From positions 124,001-188,000 of the forward strand of contig CAVOHV010000001.1 in NCBI GenBank assembly GCA_963695805.1: a stretch of DNA of 64,000 nucleotides, read 5' to 3'. The stretch's first letter is position 1; every line of letters starts with the position of its first letter. The translations under genes were made by a program, and so were the position numbers. The DNA comes from DASUPK01 sp963695805. Its GTDB lineage: Bacteria > Actinomycetota > Thermoleophilia > Solirubrobacterales > 70-9. Below are positions 32,175-41,793 of this stretch, piece after piece. Under the pieces are notes generated by a model, which ran no database searches, had not been told where the DNA came from, and saw only the letters and a program-made list of their open reading frames with translations.

Positions 32175-33535
32175 TACTCGGAGAGCCCGGCGGCTTCGCG
32201 GGCCTTCTGCCAGTCGCGGCGCTTCTCGGCGTACTCCTCAGGCAGGGCCAGGTTGAGCTCCTCGGCGACATCGAGCCAGCGAAGCGCGGCCTGATAGTCC
32301 CGTCCGCGCGCGTCCGCGTCCGCCGCGGCGAGGGCCAGGTCCAGGGCCTCGCGCTGATCCTGCTCGGCGCCCTCGCGGCCCTCTCCGTGGAGGGGCTCCA
32401 AGTCTTCGAGCGCCACCCCGATCCCGCGCTTGGCAAGGTAGGGGGCGAGATGCTTCCCCGCCACCTTGGCGGGAGGCCACCACAAGGGCGTGGCGCTCTC
32501 CGCCGACGAGGCCGCCAGCCGGCCGACGTCCGCGCGCAGGTACCGCGGTGCTCCCCCAGTGAAGAGGACGCCCCGCAGGGTGGGGCGGAACCCCTCGACT
32601 TCGATGGCCGGATCGACCAGGGATGCGATCGCGGTCGCGGCCGTGTCTGCCTGCTGGGCTGCCATGCCCCCCTGCTTGATCGGAAACCAGGTCGAGTCGC
32701 CCGCCGCGTACACCCGAGGCGTTCCCTCGACCTGCATCGCGGAGTCGGTGCCGATGAACCCGTCAGTGCCCTGCGGCAGGCCGTCGATCGGCGCAACCGT
32801 CAGACGCGGTGAGGCGACGACGCGGGCGGCAGGGAGGACGCGTCCATCATGGAGGGCAAGCCCCCCGGCCTGGAAGGCCGCAGCGCGGGCGTTGGTCACC
32901 AACTCGACCCCCGCCTCTTTTAGAAGATCGCCCACCGCATCGCTCGCGCGCCTGCCGAACAGCGACAGCGGGGAGCTCTCGTGTGTGGCGAGGGTCAGAA
33001 TGGTGTCCGCTTCCCGACTCTGCAGCTCGGTGGCGGTGAGCAGCGCCAGCTCATAGATCGGCAGCGGCCACTGGATCGAGGTGGGGACGGCGAAGACGAT
33101 TCGGCCGACCTCGCCTGCCTCGGCGGCGAGCAGCAGCTCATGGATCTGTGCGTTATCGCGAATCCCGCGGTAGGTCAGCGCCCCCGGCAGCGCCGGGTGG
33201 GCGGAGGCGCCGATCGCGAGCAGCAGGGCGTCGAAAGGGACCTCCGTGCCCGACTCCGTATAGGCGATCCGGGCGCCGGCATCGATGCCGCGAAGGGCAT
33301 CCCGTCGATGCGAGGCATGGACATCACGGCAGACGTCGTCAAGCGGGATCGCCGGGGGCGGGGTGATCCCGAAGGGTTCCGCGACGGCGAGCGCGGGCAG
33401 GATGAGCTCGTCGTTCGGGGCGATGAGCTCGAGCTCGATGCGCCGGTGCGCCAGCTCGTAGAGCGCCAACATGGCCTCCACGGCCGCGACGCCCCCGCCG
33501 GCGATCACGACCTTGAACTGCTCTTCATCCTTCAT
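32174..33535 (-). CDS. FAD-dependent oxidoreductase (NDH-2/SQR-like)
   Basis: 453 residues. FAD motif VVIAGGGVAAVEAMLALYEL (about 9-28), FDALLLAIGASAHPALPGAL (about 100), a second dinucleotide region around residue 140-210, and GTPRVYAAGDSTWFPIKQGG (about 285), the flavin-binding GD motif of pyridine-nucleotide-disulphide/sulfide-quinone-type enzymes. The C-terminal 70 residues are an added acidic helical part ending KAREAAGLSE, the same tail as the SnoaL cassettes, and hairpins follow the stop. Substrate unknown; quinone or NADH oxidation is the family expectation. Confidence 0.82.
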   Translation of the reverse strand: MKDEEQFKVVIAGGGVAAVEAMLALYELAHRRIELELIAPNDELILPALAVAEPFGITPPPAIPLDDVCRDVHASHRRDALRGIDAGARIAYTESGTEVPFDALLLAIGASAHPALPGALTYRGIRDNAQIHELLLAAEAGEVGRIVFAVPTSIQWPLPIYELALLTATELQSREADTILTLATHESSPLSLFGRRASDAVGDLLKEAGVELVTNARAAAFQAGGLALHDGRVLPAARVVASPRLTVAPIDGLPQGTDGFIGTDSAMQVEGTPRVYAAGDSTWFPIKQGGMAAQQADTAATAIASLVDPAIEVEGFRPTLRGVLFTGGAPRYLRADVGRLAASSAESATPLWWPPAKVAGKHLAPYLAKRGIGVALEDLEPLHGEGREGAEQDQREALDLALAAADADARGRDYQAALRWLDVAEELNLALPEEYAEKRRDWQKAREAAGLSE

Positions 33536-33595
33536 CTACTTCTCCCTTGCCGACAGCGGGTTAGGACGATTCGAGGCTAGAGCCGGCGTCACGAC

Positions 33596-34345
33596 CTACA
33601 TCGGGGGTAACCACGTAGTCCGGCTTGTCGGGTTCCTTCGCCCTGACGAAATGGACCTGCGCTCGGAGCCCGCATCGGCGTCGGGTTCCAAGGCTGCGAT
33701 AGCGGATGCGAGGCTCGGCGCCTGCCCTGCCCGCGCCGCGACGACCTCGAATGTCTTTCCGCGTGCGTCTGGCAGAAAGAGCAGTCGCGTGCAGACATCA
33801 GCGAGGTCGGCCCGTGAGATCCGGCCTTCGACCGTATCGCCCTGCGACACGGTCAGCGGCTCACCACCCGCCCCGTTCGTGAGCCAGCCGGGACGAATGA
33901 TGCTGTACGAAAGCCCAGAGCGTCGGATGACCTCTTCGGCCCGTGCCTTCCATCCCAGGCTCGTCGGCTCCACATCTTCGTAATGGTCCGGACGGCTGGC
34001 GTAGATGGTGGAGACGAAGACAACGAGGTCGACGTCCGCGGCGCTCGCCTGCTGAATGAGGTGGCGGGTGCCGGAGTAGTCGACCATCTCGAGGCTGTTG
34101 TCGCGCTCCGCGCTGCCGCAGGCAACGCTGACCACACTGCGCGCGCCGGCCATCGGCTTCGTGAGCGTCTCGCTGCGGCGAACGTCTCCAACGAATTGCG
34201 ACACGTCTGGCGGAAGGACCTCACGGCCCTTCGCCGGATCTCGGACCAAGGCGTGAACGGAAACGCGGCGCTCAACCAAACGGCCGACGATCAGACGGCC
34301 GGTCCGACCGGTTGCTCCGACGACCAGGATGGGGCCTTCAGACAT
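33596..34345 (-). CDS. NAD(P)H-binding SDR-like protein (NmrA type)
   Basis: 249 residues. Atypical SDR of the NAD(P)H-binding group: ILVVGATGRTGRLIVGRLVE (GxxGxxG, residues 6-25), HALVRDPAKGREVLP, GARSVVSVACGS, DVDLVVFVSTIYASRPDHYE, then AEEVIRRSGLSYSIIRPGWL and EGRISRADLADVCTRLLFLP. It lacks the active Tyr-x3-Lys of classical SDRs, so it may be a redox sensor or an isomerase-like enzyme. Divergent from nothing obvious; 60 bp upstream of the FAD enzyme on the same strand. Confidence 0.82.
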   Translation of the reverse strand: MSEGPILVVGATGRTGRLIVGRLVERRVSVHALVRDPAKGREVLPPDVSQFVGDVRRSETLTKPMAGARSVVSVACGSAERDNSLEMVDYSGTRHLIQQASAADVDLVVFVSTIYASRPDHYEDVEPTSLGWKARAEEVIRRSGLSYSIIRPGWLTNGAGGEPLTVSQGDTVEGRISRADLADVCTRLLFLPDARGKTFEVVAARAGQAPSLASAIAALEPDADAGSERRSISSGRRNPTSRTTWLPPM

Positions 34346-34540
34346 CTTCCCCGCACCGTCTCCTTCCTCTCTCGAGACACGTTACTCCGACCGCCACCTG
34401 CGGCCATCCGACGAACGGCTCGCGAGGAACCCGCGCCTCCCGACTCGTTTCGTACCTCGGCTGGGCGCAGCCGAGAGGCTGCTGCGACCAAAAGCTAGTC
34501 GGTGCCTCCTCTGCGCGATTAGGGGAACTGACGATGCTTA

Positions 34541-34563
34541 GTGCCGCGTTTCGCGCGAAGCGG
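34541..34563. repeat. Hairpin resembling H1/H2
   Basis: GTGCCGCGTTTCGC-GCGAAGCGGCA: palindrome with the same arms but a changed loop. Confidence 0.4.
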
Positions 34564-34649
34564 CAGTACCGCACTACTTCAGCACGAGCGTGAGACCGAG
34601 AATGAGGAAGAAGACGCTCTGAGTCGAGTGCACGATGATCCCCATCCAC

Positions 34650-34890
34650 GCGATCTGGCACATGCTCACTCGCAATGAGGAGTTCGCTCCCCGAGGCGCC
34701 GCTTTTCGACTGGCGGCCTGACCGCCCTTTTGGACTTGCGCCCGAGAGCGAAGCATCCGATTCCGCCTGATTCTCCCGCCGAGGAGGCCATAGAGACATG
34801 AGCACCGCTCCCAACCCGCGAACGACGAGAGGACCCTGACCCCCCGACTACCGACCGCTACTTGACAGTCGGCCCTTCTTCATAGAGACG
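34650..34890 (+). mobile_element. IS110 right-end remnant
   Basis: Closely similar to 14769-15000: the last 24 codons of the transposase (IWHMLTRNEEFAPRGAAFRL), the non-coding right end, and the inverted-repeat half GGCCCTTCTTCAT (34871-34883). The left four fifths of the element are missing. The right flank GACGAGAAGCAGC is again an H2-type half, followed by H1. Upstream, a short membrane-protein end on the minus strand (VHSTQSVFFLILGLTLVLK, stop near 34574) is joined to it. Confidence 0.85.
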
Positions 34891-34902
34891 AGAAGCAGCT
34901 AT

Positions 34903-34923
34903 CCGCTTTGCATGGAAAGCAGC
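34903..34923 (+). repeat. H1-type hairpin repeat
   Basis: CCGCTTT-GCATGG-AAAGCAGCGG, 13 bp beyond the IS110 remnant. Confidence 0.8.
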
Positions 34924-35337
34924 GGTTTGCCCTGATCGCGCGCTTTTCGCGGAAAGCAGAGCCAGGCTCGCCTAAGTTCCAAGTCGATCGCGGCGGTCAC
35001 CCGGCGATCGCGGGCTAGGCGGTGAGAATGCCCAACGCCTCGGTCCTGTGCCGACCTGATCGCCCGACGGCGGCCCTTAAAGCACCTGGCGCAGGAAGGT
35101 GGCCTGGCGCAATCGGGCGGCCGAAGCGCAACGCGGCGGGACAGCAGAGGCAGCTCTTCCTAATCCGCTCTTCGTTCGCACCATTTCAGGTTTGCGGCGG
35201 CAAGGAGCCCGGTGCCACCCTTAGGGGCAGCTCTACACGGGTCGTCTTTGCTCCCAGCCGGAGGAGCAGCGACGGCTAATTGAAGCGAGCGCTGCCGCGC
35301 ACGCGAAAGGGAACCGTCAGCTCACGGTCCGCCCGCA
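34924..35337. other. Intergenic, no gene seen
   Basis: 414 bp without a convincing reading frame. CGCTTTTCGCGGAAAGCAGA (34952-34971) is a possible further decayed hairpin. Nothing else recognised. Confidence 0.5.
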
Positions 35338-36752
35338 TCAGACCCCGGTCTCGGCCGTGATCTGGCCCGACTCGACGGCTTCGACGACCGCCGCGTAGTC
35401 ACGCTCGTTCTGGTCGGCATAGGCCTCCGCGAACTCCGCCAGAGCGCGGTCGAAGGGGTCGCCGCGACCGAGGTAGGCGGCGATCGCGACGCTGTCGCCG
35501 GCCCGAGCGTGGGCGCGAGCCAAGGTCCGGCCGCAGACGCCGGCGTAGTAGCCGAGCGCGGTCGGGTTCATCGTTTCGACCAGCGCCGAGCCCTTCGCAT
35601 CCCAGAGCTGGCGCACGTAGTAGTCGCGCTGGACGCCGTCGACGTCAGCGGTACGCACCCAGCCGAGCATGATGTCGCCGGCAGCCTGCATCAGCCGCTG
35701 GCCCTCGACGACGCGCTGGCCGTGCTGCTCGTGTTCGCTCGGGCCGAGGAACGGCTCGAGCACCGATGCCTCCGCCTCCTTGAACTGCAGAAACAGCGGA
35801 TCGGCGTTGTCGCGGCCGAGCAGAAGCATGATCCAGGCGCGGGTTCCGACGCTGCCGACGCCGACGACCTTGCGGGCGGCATCGACGTAGCGGAACCGCT
35901 CGAGCAGTTGCCGACGGTCGCCGGGCAGCGTCGCGCGGTAGGAGCGGATCAGGGTCTGGAGCGCCTCGTCCAGGGCCCGATGGTGCTTGGCGTCGAAGAG
36001 TTCGTGGATCGGGACGATCACCGGCGGGTCGTTGCGGATCCTCAGCTCGCCGTCGAACGCCTCGGTCAGCTTGCCGAAGGCCCTGCAGGCTGTCCTTGGA
36101 ACGCGCCTTGGCGATGTTCTTCTCAGCACGCCTGAGCTGCTTCCTCGTTCCGACCTCGGCCGCGCCCGCGAGGATCTCCTCGACGTGCACACGCGAGTAC
36201 CAGGTGTCGAGGGTGTGCTCTGCCGCATGTCCCCGCATCGCCTCGCGGTATGAGCGGCCGACCTCGAGGTTGACCACCGCGCGGGCTTTCCTGCCAAAGC
36301 CCCGATCACGCCCGGCGATCGCGAAGCTCGCCGCCAGCCGCTTGAGGTCCCACTCGAACGGACCGGGCAGCGTCTCGTCGAAATCGTTGACGTCGAACAC
36401 CAGGGTCCGATCGGGTGCGGCGAAGGTGCCGAAGTTCGAGAGGTGGGAGTCGCCGCAGAGCTGCGTCTTGAGGTCGGTGCGCGGCTGCCCCGCGAGGTCG
36501 GCGGCCATCAGGTAGGCCGCGCCTCGATAGAACGTGAAGGGTGAGACCAGCATCCGCCCGTAGCGCAGGGGAACGAGCTCGGGAACCCGTGTGGCCGCCT
36601 GCTCCTCGAGCAGGTCGACCGGATCATGCCGGCCCGGTGGCAGGCTCCCATGCGGCGTGAGCGCCGCGCGGGACCTCCTTGCGCGTACGGCGGCCGCGCT
36701 CGGTGCGCTCCTCCACGCTCGGGTGCTCTGCGATGGCCTGTTTGGGGCTCAT
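35338..36752 (-). pseudogene. DUF2252 family gene, two frameshifts
   Basis: Three minus-strand pieces rebuild one DUF2252 protein of about 470 residues: MSPKQAIAEHPSVEERTERG (start 36752), then after a slip near 36625 RHDPVDLLEEQAATRVPELV to TQLCGDSHLSNFGTFAAPDR and VFDVNDFDETLPGPFEWDLK (the kinase-like family core), then after a slip near 36088 AFGKLTEAFDGELRIRND to GVGSVGTRAWIMLLLGRDNA and ALGYYAGVCGRTLARAHARA. DUF2252 proteins have a phosphotransferase-like fold of unknown substrate. Each lesion is a single-base indel. Confidence 0.8.
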
Positions 36753-36856
36753 GTTTCTGCGCTCATCTGCTCAGTCTTCCGGGGTCATGTGCTCACGAAC
36801 CTGACGGTCGCGGGAGCCCGGTGACGAGACGGCCCGGGCTCCCGAACTGGTCGAGG

Positions 36857-37255
36857 TCAGGCTCTTGGGGGCGGTCCGACCTCCGACGGCTCCTCGGGGC
36901 CGTAGACGATCAGCCCGTAGACGATCCAGACGCACAGAACGAAGATGCTCAGCTCCCAGAAGGGATGGTGGTCTCCCATCGAGAACAGGGCCCCGATCGC
37001 ACCGAGGGTGCCGGCGATCACCCCGATGATCCGGCCGTAGGCGTTGCCGGCCATCAGCGAGAACCCTCCGGTCAGCTGGATCACGCCGAGGATGATCAGC
37101 ACCCAGCCCATCGTGTGCAGGTTCGTGAAGACGTACCTGGTGTCATTGACATAGAAGTTCGCATCGGCAACTGCGCCGATCCCGTAGATGATGTTCAGCG
37201 TCCCCACTAGCAGCAGCAAGATGGCGACGAAGACGACGCGGCCTGCACCTCTCAT
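36857..37255 (-). CDS. DUF7144-type membrane protein
   Basis: 132 residues with four membrane helices: VVFVAILLLLVGTLNIIYGI, MGWVLIILGVIQLTGGFSLM, GRIIGVIAGTLGAIGALFSM and ELSIFVLCVWIVYGLIVYGP. The loop NDTRYVFTNLHTMGW is the marker of this actinobacterial family, often found among general-stress genes. Function unknown. GGAGGAAATCCC precedes the start. Confidence 0.75.
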   Translation of the reverse strand: MRGAGRVVFVAILLLLVGTLNIIYGIGAVADANFYVNDTRYVFTNLHTMGWVLIILGVIQLTGGFSLMAGNAYGRIIGVIAGTLGAIGALFSMGDHHPFWELSIFVLCVWIVYGLIVYGPEEPSEVGPPPRA

Positions 37256-37370
37256 TTAGGGATTTCCTCCTTTTCACCGGCCGCCGCCGTCGGCGGCCGT
37301 ATCCGAGGGGAGCGCGTTCGAACTTCGCGCACCCGGCCGAAAAGCTGTCAGCCACCCCTCGCTCACGCCC

Positions 37371-37525
37371 CGAGCATGCCACGCACCGACGCATTAACCC
37401 TGGAAGCTCGCGCAAATCACCTGGGTGATTCCGTTTCCTCCAAGGGGCGCGGGAATCCCGCGGTCACGCAGGTGAATTCAGCGGCCGGGCCCAAGCTCGG
37501 GGGCGGAGGCACGACCGTCATCCTG
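37371..37525. repeat. Dispersed repeat R4, copy A (operator-like)
   Basis: About 155 bp, highly similar to 43273-43429. Contains the perfect palindrome AATCACC-TG-GGTGATT at 37415-37430, followed by CCGTTTCCTCCAAG. Lies upstream of minus-strand stress-type genes. Candidate regulator site or small mobile repeat. Confidence 0.6.
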
Positions 37526-37587
37526 CAACAGGTTCGTCGCGTGCCAGGCGGATGTCCCGACTGGAGCAATTGTGCAATGACCGTCGC

Positions 37588-37821
37588 CTAGGCGGAACCC
37601 AGCAGCTTCGCCTTCTCGCGCTCGAACTCCTCGTCTGAGAGCACGCCCTGCTCGTGAAGCTCGCCGAGCTGCTTGAGTTGCTCCATCACCTCGGGGGTCA
37701 GTCCGCCTGCCGCGGCGGGCTCGGCAGCCTGGCCCGGCCCGCCTGGCTCAGCCTGCTGTGAGGCTGCCGCCTCCTCTTCCTGCTGGGCTTGCTTGGCGTC
37801 ATGGTGCTTCTTGGCGGCCAC
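37588..37821 (-). CDS. SHOCT domain protein
   Basis: 77 residues. Low-complexity charged N-terminus, then the SHOCT motif EQLKQLGELHEQGVLSDEEF and EREKAKLLGSA at the C-terminus (about 50-77). SHOCT is a short oligomerisation module often at the end of membrane or stress proteins; here it is almost the whole protein. Start ATG 37821. Probably cytosolic. Confidence 0.75.
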   Translation of the reverse strand: MAAKKHHDAKQAQQEEEAAASQQAEPGGPGQAAEPAAAGGLTPEVMEQLKQLGELHEQGVLSDEEFEREKAKLLGSA

Positions 37822-37966
37822 AGCGGCCCCGCCGATCGCGGCGGCACGTCGCCTGCGCTGACGTCTGTCTCCGTCCTGGTGGCATCTTCAATTCCTCCTT
37901 TTGCGTGGATTTGCAGTTGTGTCTCGTGAACCCCTTGGACTCGCCCAAGTCCGCAGACTTGGTCCG

Positions 37967-38296
37967 TCAGGCGCCCGCGTCCATCTCGGACTCCTCGACG
38001 ACCGCGGTGGCGAGACCCATCGCGCCTGCGATGGCGCTGCCCGCTGAGGCAACCCGCGCGGACCCGATGACGGGGGCGATGGCGATCAGGACGCCCTGGA
38101 CCTGCTCGACGCTCACTCCGAGGTCGGAAGCCGCATCGAGGTTCAGGAGGTAGGAGGCCGGCGGCGCGCCCACCGACGCCAGCGCCGCGATCCGCACGAG
38201 CATGTACGTCTCGGCATCCAGGCCGGAGGCCTCGGGCGTCCCTTCGTTCATCTTCACCAGGGTCTCTAGAACCGGTGCGTTCACCTCATTTGACAT
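37967..38296 (-). CDS. Carboxymuconolactone decarboxylase-like protein
   Basis: 109 residues from ATG 38296 (GAGGAG upstream). Helical CMD/AhpD-like domain: LVKMNEGTPEASGLDAETYM, LVRIAALASVGAPPASYLLN, GVSVEQVQGVLIAIAPVIGS. The peroxidatic Cys-x2-Cys of AhpD is absent, so a peroxidase role is unlikely. Family members of this type cluster with stress genes, as here. Function unknown. Confidence 0.75.
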   Translation of the reverse strand: MSNEVNAPVLETLVKMNEGTPEASGLDAETYMLVRIAALASVGAPPASYLLNLDAASDLGVSVEQVQGVLIAIAPVIGSARVASAGSAIAGAMGLATAVVEESEMDAGA

Positions 38297-38453
38297 GGCG
38301 TGACTCCTCTCGACTCCATTCGGAGCTTTGACTGTTTGACCGTCGAACCCGCACACTCGCTCAATGGAGGTGCCGGCCCCATCACCCGGTTGGGGTGAGA
38401 AGTGGCTCCTTCGTCTGGGACCCCTCGGCCAAGGCGGATCCCGGCGGCAGTCC

Positions 38454-39252
38454 TCAATGCTGGCGCGCCTCGAACTCGCGGAAGAACGGGCCGATGCCGG
38501 CGATCAACGAGATCGGACTACGTCGCTGCTTGACGCTCAAGATGACGAGGACGAACGGCGTGATCAGCGCGTAGATCAACACCGCCGTGAGCTCGCGCAG
38601 CACCCCGCCTCCCGGCACCGGTTCGCCCCGCAAGCGTGAAAGGGCGGCATCCACGGTGTTGCTGGTCCGGTTCATCCAGGTCATCGTTCGAGCGACCAGC
38701 TCGATGTCCGCCTGCTCCTGAGGGCTGAACCGCTCCCGGAAGTTGGCCTCGATGACGTCCGGGACCTCGGCGAGGCGAAAGTGACTCCGAGCGAGCGGCT
38801 TGCGCCCAAGCGACCGCGGCCCAGGTCCGCGCGTCGAGCGCCTCGGGCTGCTTGTGCTCGATCGCTGCAAGCTCGGACAGCGAAAGACCTTCGCCCTTTG
38901 CCCACTCTCGGTGGGCGAAGCTGCACTGTCGACTCGTGTTCGCCCCCGCCACCGAAACCATGAGCTCCTCGCGGAAGGCGGGATCGAGACGATGCTCGAG
39001 CCAGATCGCCCCGAGGTCCGATGCCCGCCGGGCTAAGGCGGCGGTTGAGCGGGCGAACTCTGGCCATTCGAGGATCGGCTTGTGCCAGCCCTGGGCGGCG
39101 GCCATCGCCTCGAGCTCGGCCACGCCGACGGGGGCTTCGTCGCCAGCCTCAGCGTGCTGGTCCTGTTCCGCGGTCACCGTGGGGCGTTCCTCCGGCGCGG
39201 TCCCCTGGTCGACCGTCGCAGACTGCTGCTTATCGTTGCTCTCGACTTCCAC
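38454..39252 (-). pseudogene. AhpD-like protein gene, one frameshift
   Basis: From ATG 39252: acidic N-terminus, WPEFARSTAALARRASDLGA, MVSVAGANTSRQCSFAHREW (Cys-x2-His, CMD-type site), LDARTWAAVAWAQAA. After a one-base slip near 38800 it continues RSHFRLAEVPDVIEANFRER, ELVARTMTWMNRTSNTVDAA and a C-terminal membrane helix (VLIYALITPFVLVILSV). Repaired length is about 265 residues. Same single-base lesion type as its neighbours. Confidence 0.7.
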
Positions 39253-39346
39253 GGATCAGCTCCTTTGCTTGGCTGGGCACAAGGGTCCCGCTCCCGACGG
39301 GCCTCGCCCTGGCACCGCAGCACTGATTTGGCTCGTGGCCACCTAC

Positions 39347-39785
39347 TTAGTCACGCCGCAGACGCAGCTCGGCCCGTTCCGCCAGCGGCGGCAAATGGAC
39401 CGAGAAGCGCCGACGCGTCGGTCGGTATGCGACAGCCACCTCGAGCGGGTCACCGTCGGCGGTCGCCAGAGTCGCGATCGCGGGTACGTCTCCCAGCCGG
39501 TGGAGCTTGTCGCGCTCCTCGGCATCCGCCGAACGGATCGTGGCCTCCCTCACCTCGAGCAGGTCCTCGTTCCAGGCCGCGGGCGAGCCCCGCCAGGCGA
39601 ACACGTCCGCGACCCAGATTGCGTGGCCGCGTGTCCACCGCTTCTTCCCGGGCCGTCGCACCCGAACCGGGATGTCGCCGTAGCGCTTGACGAAGCTTTC
39701 GATTGCGCAGCACCACGCTCAAGATCCCGAGCGCACACAGCCACAGCGGGACTCCTAGCAGCGCAAGGATCGCCCAGACCATCAC
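39347..39785 (-). pseudogene. DUF2550-like membrane protein, one frameshift
   Basis: From ATG 39785: MMVWAILALLGVPLWLCALG (one N-terminal helix) ILSVVLRNRKLR, then after a slip near 39690 RRPGKKRWTRGHAIWVADVF, AWRGSPAAWNEDLLEVREAT and EVAVAYRPTRRRFSVHLPPL. The single N-terminal helix plus basic beta domain resembles DUF2550; that name is tentative. About 145 residues if repaired. Confidence 0.55.
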
Positions 39786-39855
39786 GTCACCTCCAGTGTG
39801 TTGATGAGATTCACGGTTTCTTTGTCACGGGTAGGGGCCACCGTCGCTGTCTCCG

Positions 39856-41135
39856 CTACGCGGCCTGGCCGGCCGGCCCGCGGGCTCGCGTGACCTCGGC
39901 TGGGGCGCTCTCCATCTGCGGGGGTGTCGCGCGCGGGTGCTGTTCGTACCAGCGGGCGTAGCGGTCGGCGAGCGGGGCGGCGGTCAGACCGTGCGCCAGC
40001 ACCGAGAGCCCCACCGTGAGATAGATCGCGATCACGATCAGGTGGACATGGGGCAGGTTCGACTCCTCGACGACGATCACCGCGAAGACGATCGACGCCA
40101 GCCCGCGAGGACCGAACCAGCCGAGGAAGCCCAGCGTGGGAAGACGGGCGTGCGAGCCCAGCATCGCGATGACGACCGGGACCATTCGCACGAGCGTGAG
40201 GCTGAGGACGGCGTACAAGACCAGCTGCCAGCTGAGCTCGCCGAGCGCGGGCCCGAGCAGGATGGCGCCGAAGAGCACGAAGGTGACCCCGTTGAGGACG
40301 GCACCCACCTCCTCGCTGAGCCGGTTGAGCTCCTCCGGGTCGCGGCCCAGCGCCAGGCGAAAGACGATGCCGCCGACGAAAGCCGCGATGAACCCAGACC
40401 CGTCGAGCGCGCTGGCGATGCCGTAGGCGAGGGCGGCGCCGGCGAGCGGGATCACCGGTCTCCAGGACGGGGAGATCATGTCGCGCCGGCCCGCCTCCCT
40501 GACGATGGCGGCGATCAGCAGCCCGGCCACCACCCCACCCAAGACGCCGTAGCCGATCTCCTCGAGCAGCAGCGTCCCGGGGCTGCGACCGCCCGAGATC
40601 TCGGAATGGACGTCGGCGGCCGCCACGGCCGCGAACAGCAGGGGCACGCAGATCCCGTCGTTGAGCCCGCTCTCGACATTGAGTCCCTGGCGGATCCTCT
40701 GTGGCACGCGCGGCTCGGTGACGACGGCCTGGCCCAGCGCGGCGTCCGTCGGCGCCAGGACGATCCCGAGGATCACGGCCTCTTCGACGCTCAGCTCCCC
40801 GAAGAGCGCCGCCGCGGCCAACGCACCCAGGATGATCGTCAGCGGCAGCCCGATCGCGAGCAGCCGCACCGGGACGTTCGGCGGCGCGGCGCAAGTGACC
40901 GAGGTCGATCCGCGAGGCGTCGCAGAAGAGCACCAGCGCGAGCGTCGCCTCCGCCAGGACGCGCACCGTCGAGCCGCGTGCTCGAGAGGTCGACCGCGTC
41001 GAGCGTTTTCGGCCCGACCAGCAACCCGAAGGCCACGAACAGGATCGCCGGTGTGATCGGCGTGCCGGCCAGCCGCCGCGAGATGGTGGCGACGCCGAGC
41101 AGCGCCACCGCAACGAGCGCGAGCGCCCACTCCAT
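39856..41135 (-). pseudogene. Cation:proton antiporter (CPA1), two frameshifts
   Basis: From ATG 41135: MEWALALVAVALLGVATISR, TPITPAILFVAFGLLVGPKT. After a slip near 40975: VRVLAEATLALVLFCDASRI. After another near 40895: VRLLAIGLPLTIILGALAAA, ILGIVLAPTDAALGQAVVTE (the PTD ion-binding motif), LNVESGLNDGICVPLLFAAV (the ND motif), then further helices to RARGPAGQAA. All core motifs of a Na+(K+)/H+ antiporter are present, about 425 residues if repaired, so only single-base indels keep it from being intact. Confidence 0.85.
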
Positions 41136-41185
41136 TCACGAACCCCTGACGGGCGGCTGGAAGCCCCATCCGCCCTTCATCCTCC

Positions 41186-41764
41186 TCAGTCCTCTGCGTT
41201 GCCCGGATGAAGGTCCCCGGCCTCACGCTCCGGCAGCGCCATCTGCTCGGGATCGAGGTCGTAGGTCCACGGCAGGCCGGACTCCCTCCAACCGTTCTTT
41301 CGACGCATGCCGTCGAACACGCTGTCCGGATCTTCGACCCGGCTGCCCTCCATCCCGTCGAGGACGTTGTAGGCCTTCGTGAATCCTGCGGGCGCCAGGG
41401 CATTGATCGCCATCGCCCCTCGGCCACCGGAGCGGCACGAGACCAGGATCGTGTCGTCGGGGGAATACCGCTTCTTGACGAGCTCGACGAAGTCGGGGTT
41501 CAGCGACCACGAGAAGCCCTGCTTCTCCTCATCCCAGACGTAGGACTGGAAGGCAAACGGGATGTTCGTCGCCATCGGAGGGTGGCCGGTGAAGACCCAT
41601 TCCTCCGGCGTGCGCACGTCGAGGATCTTCACGCCCTCTGGGTCCGCCTGCCACATGTCGTAGGCCTCCTTCGCGGTGACATAGAGCCCAAGGCTCGTCT
41701 GCCGCTGCTCCACGATCGGACGCCCATTGTGTGTCGCTTTATCGTCGTGTGTCGCTGTACTCAT
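41186..41764 (-). CDS. Rhodanese-like sulfurtransferase
   Basis: 192 residues. One rhodanese domain: KILDVRTPEEWVFTGHPPMA (about 44-63) and the active-site loop ILVSCRSGGRGAMAINALAP with catalytic Cys near residue 110, six-residue loop CRSGGR as in thiosulfate-type rhodaneses. The C-terminal part DGMRRKNGWRESGLPWTYDL extends beyond the domain. Sulfane-sulfur transfer in the cytosol; acceptor unknown. A second rhodanese lies at 43452 in the same cluster. Confidence 0.85.
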   Translation of the reverse strand: MSTATHDDKATHNGRPIVEQRQTSLGLYVTAKEAYDMWQADPEGVKILDVRTPEEWVFTGHPPMATNIPFAFQSYVWDEEKQGFSWSLNPDFVELVKKRYSPDDTILVSCRSGGRGAMAINALAPAGFTKAYNVLDGMEGSRVEDPDSVFDGMRRKNGWRESGLPWTYDLDPEQMALPEREAGDLHPGNAED

Positions 41765-41793
41765 GTCTCCTCCTCGCCCGCGCTGTTCGCGGT

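Noticed and set aside
39937..41382. 481-codon plus-strand frame opposite the antiporter
   Set aside because: Antisense shadow; composition is charged low-complexity and all antiporter motifs are on the minus strand.
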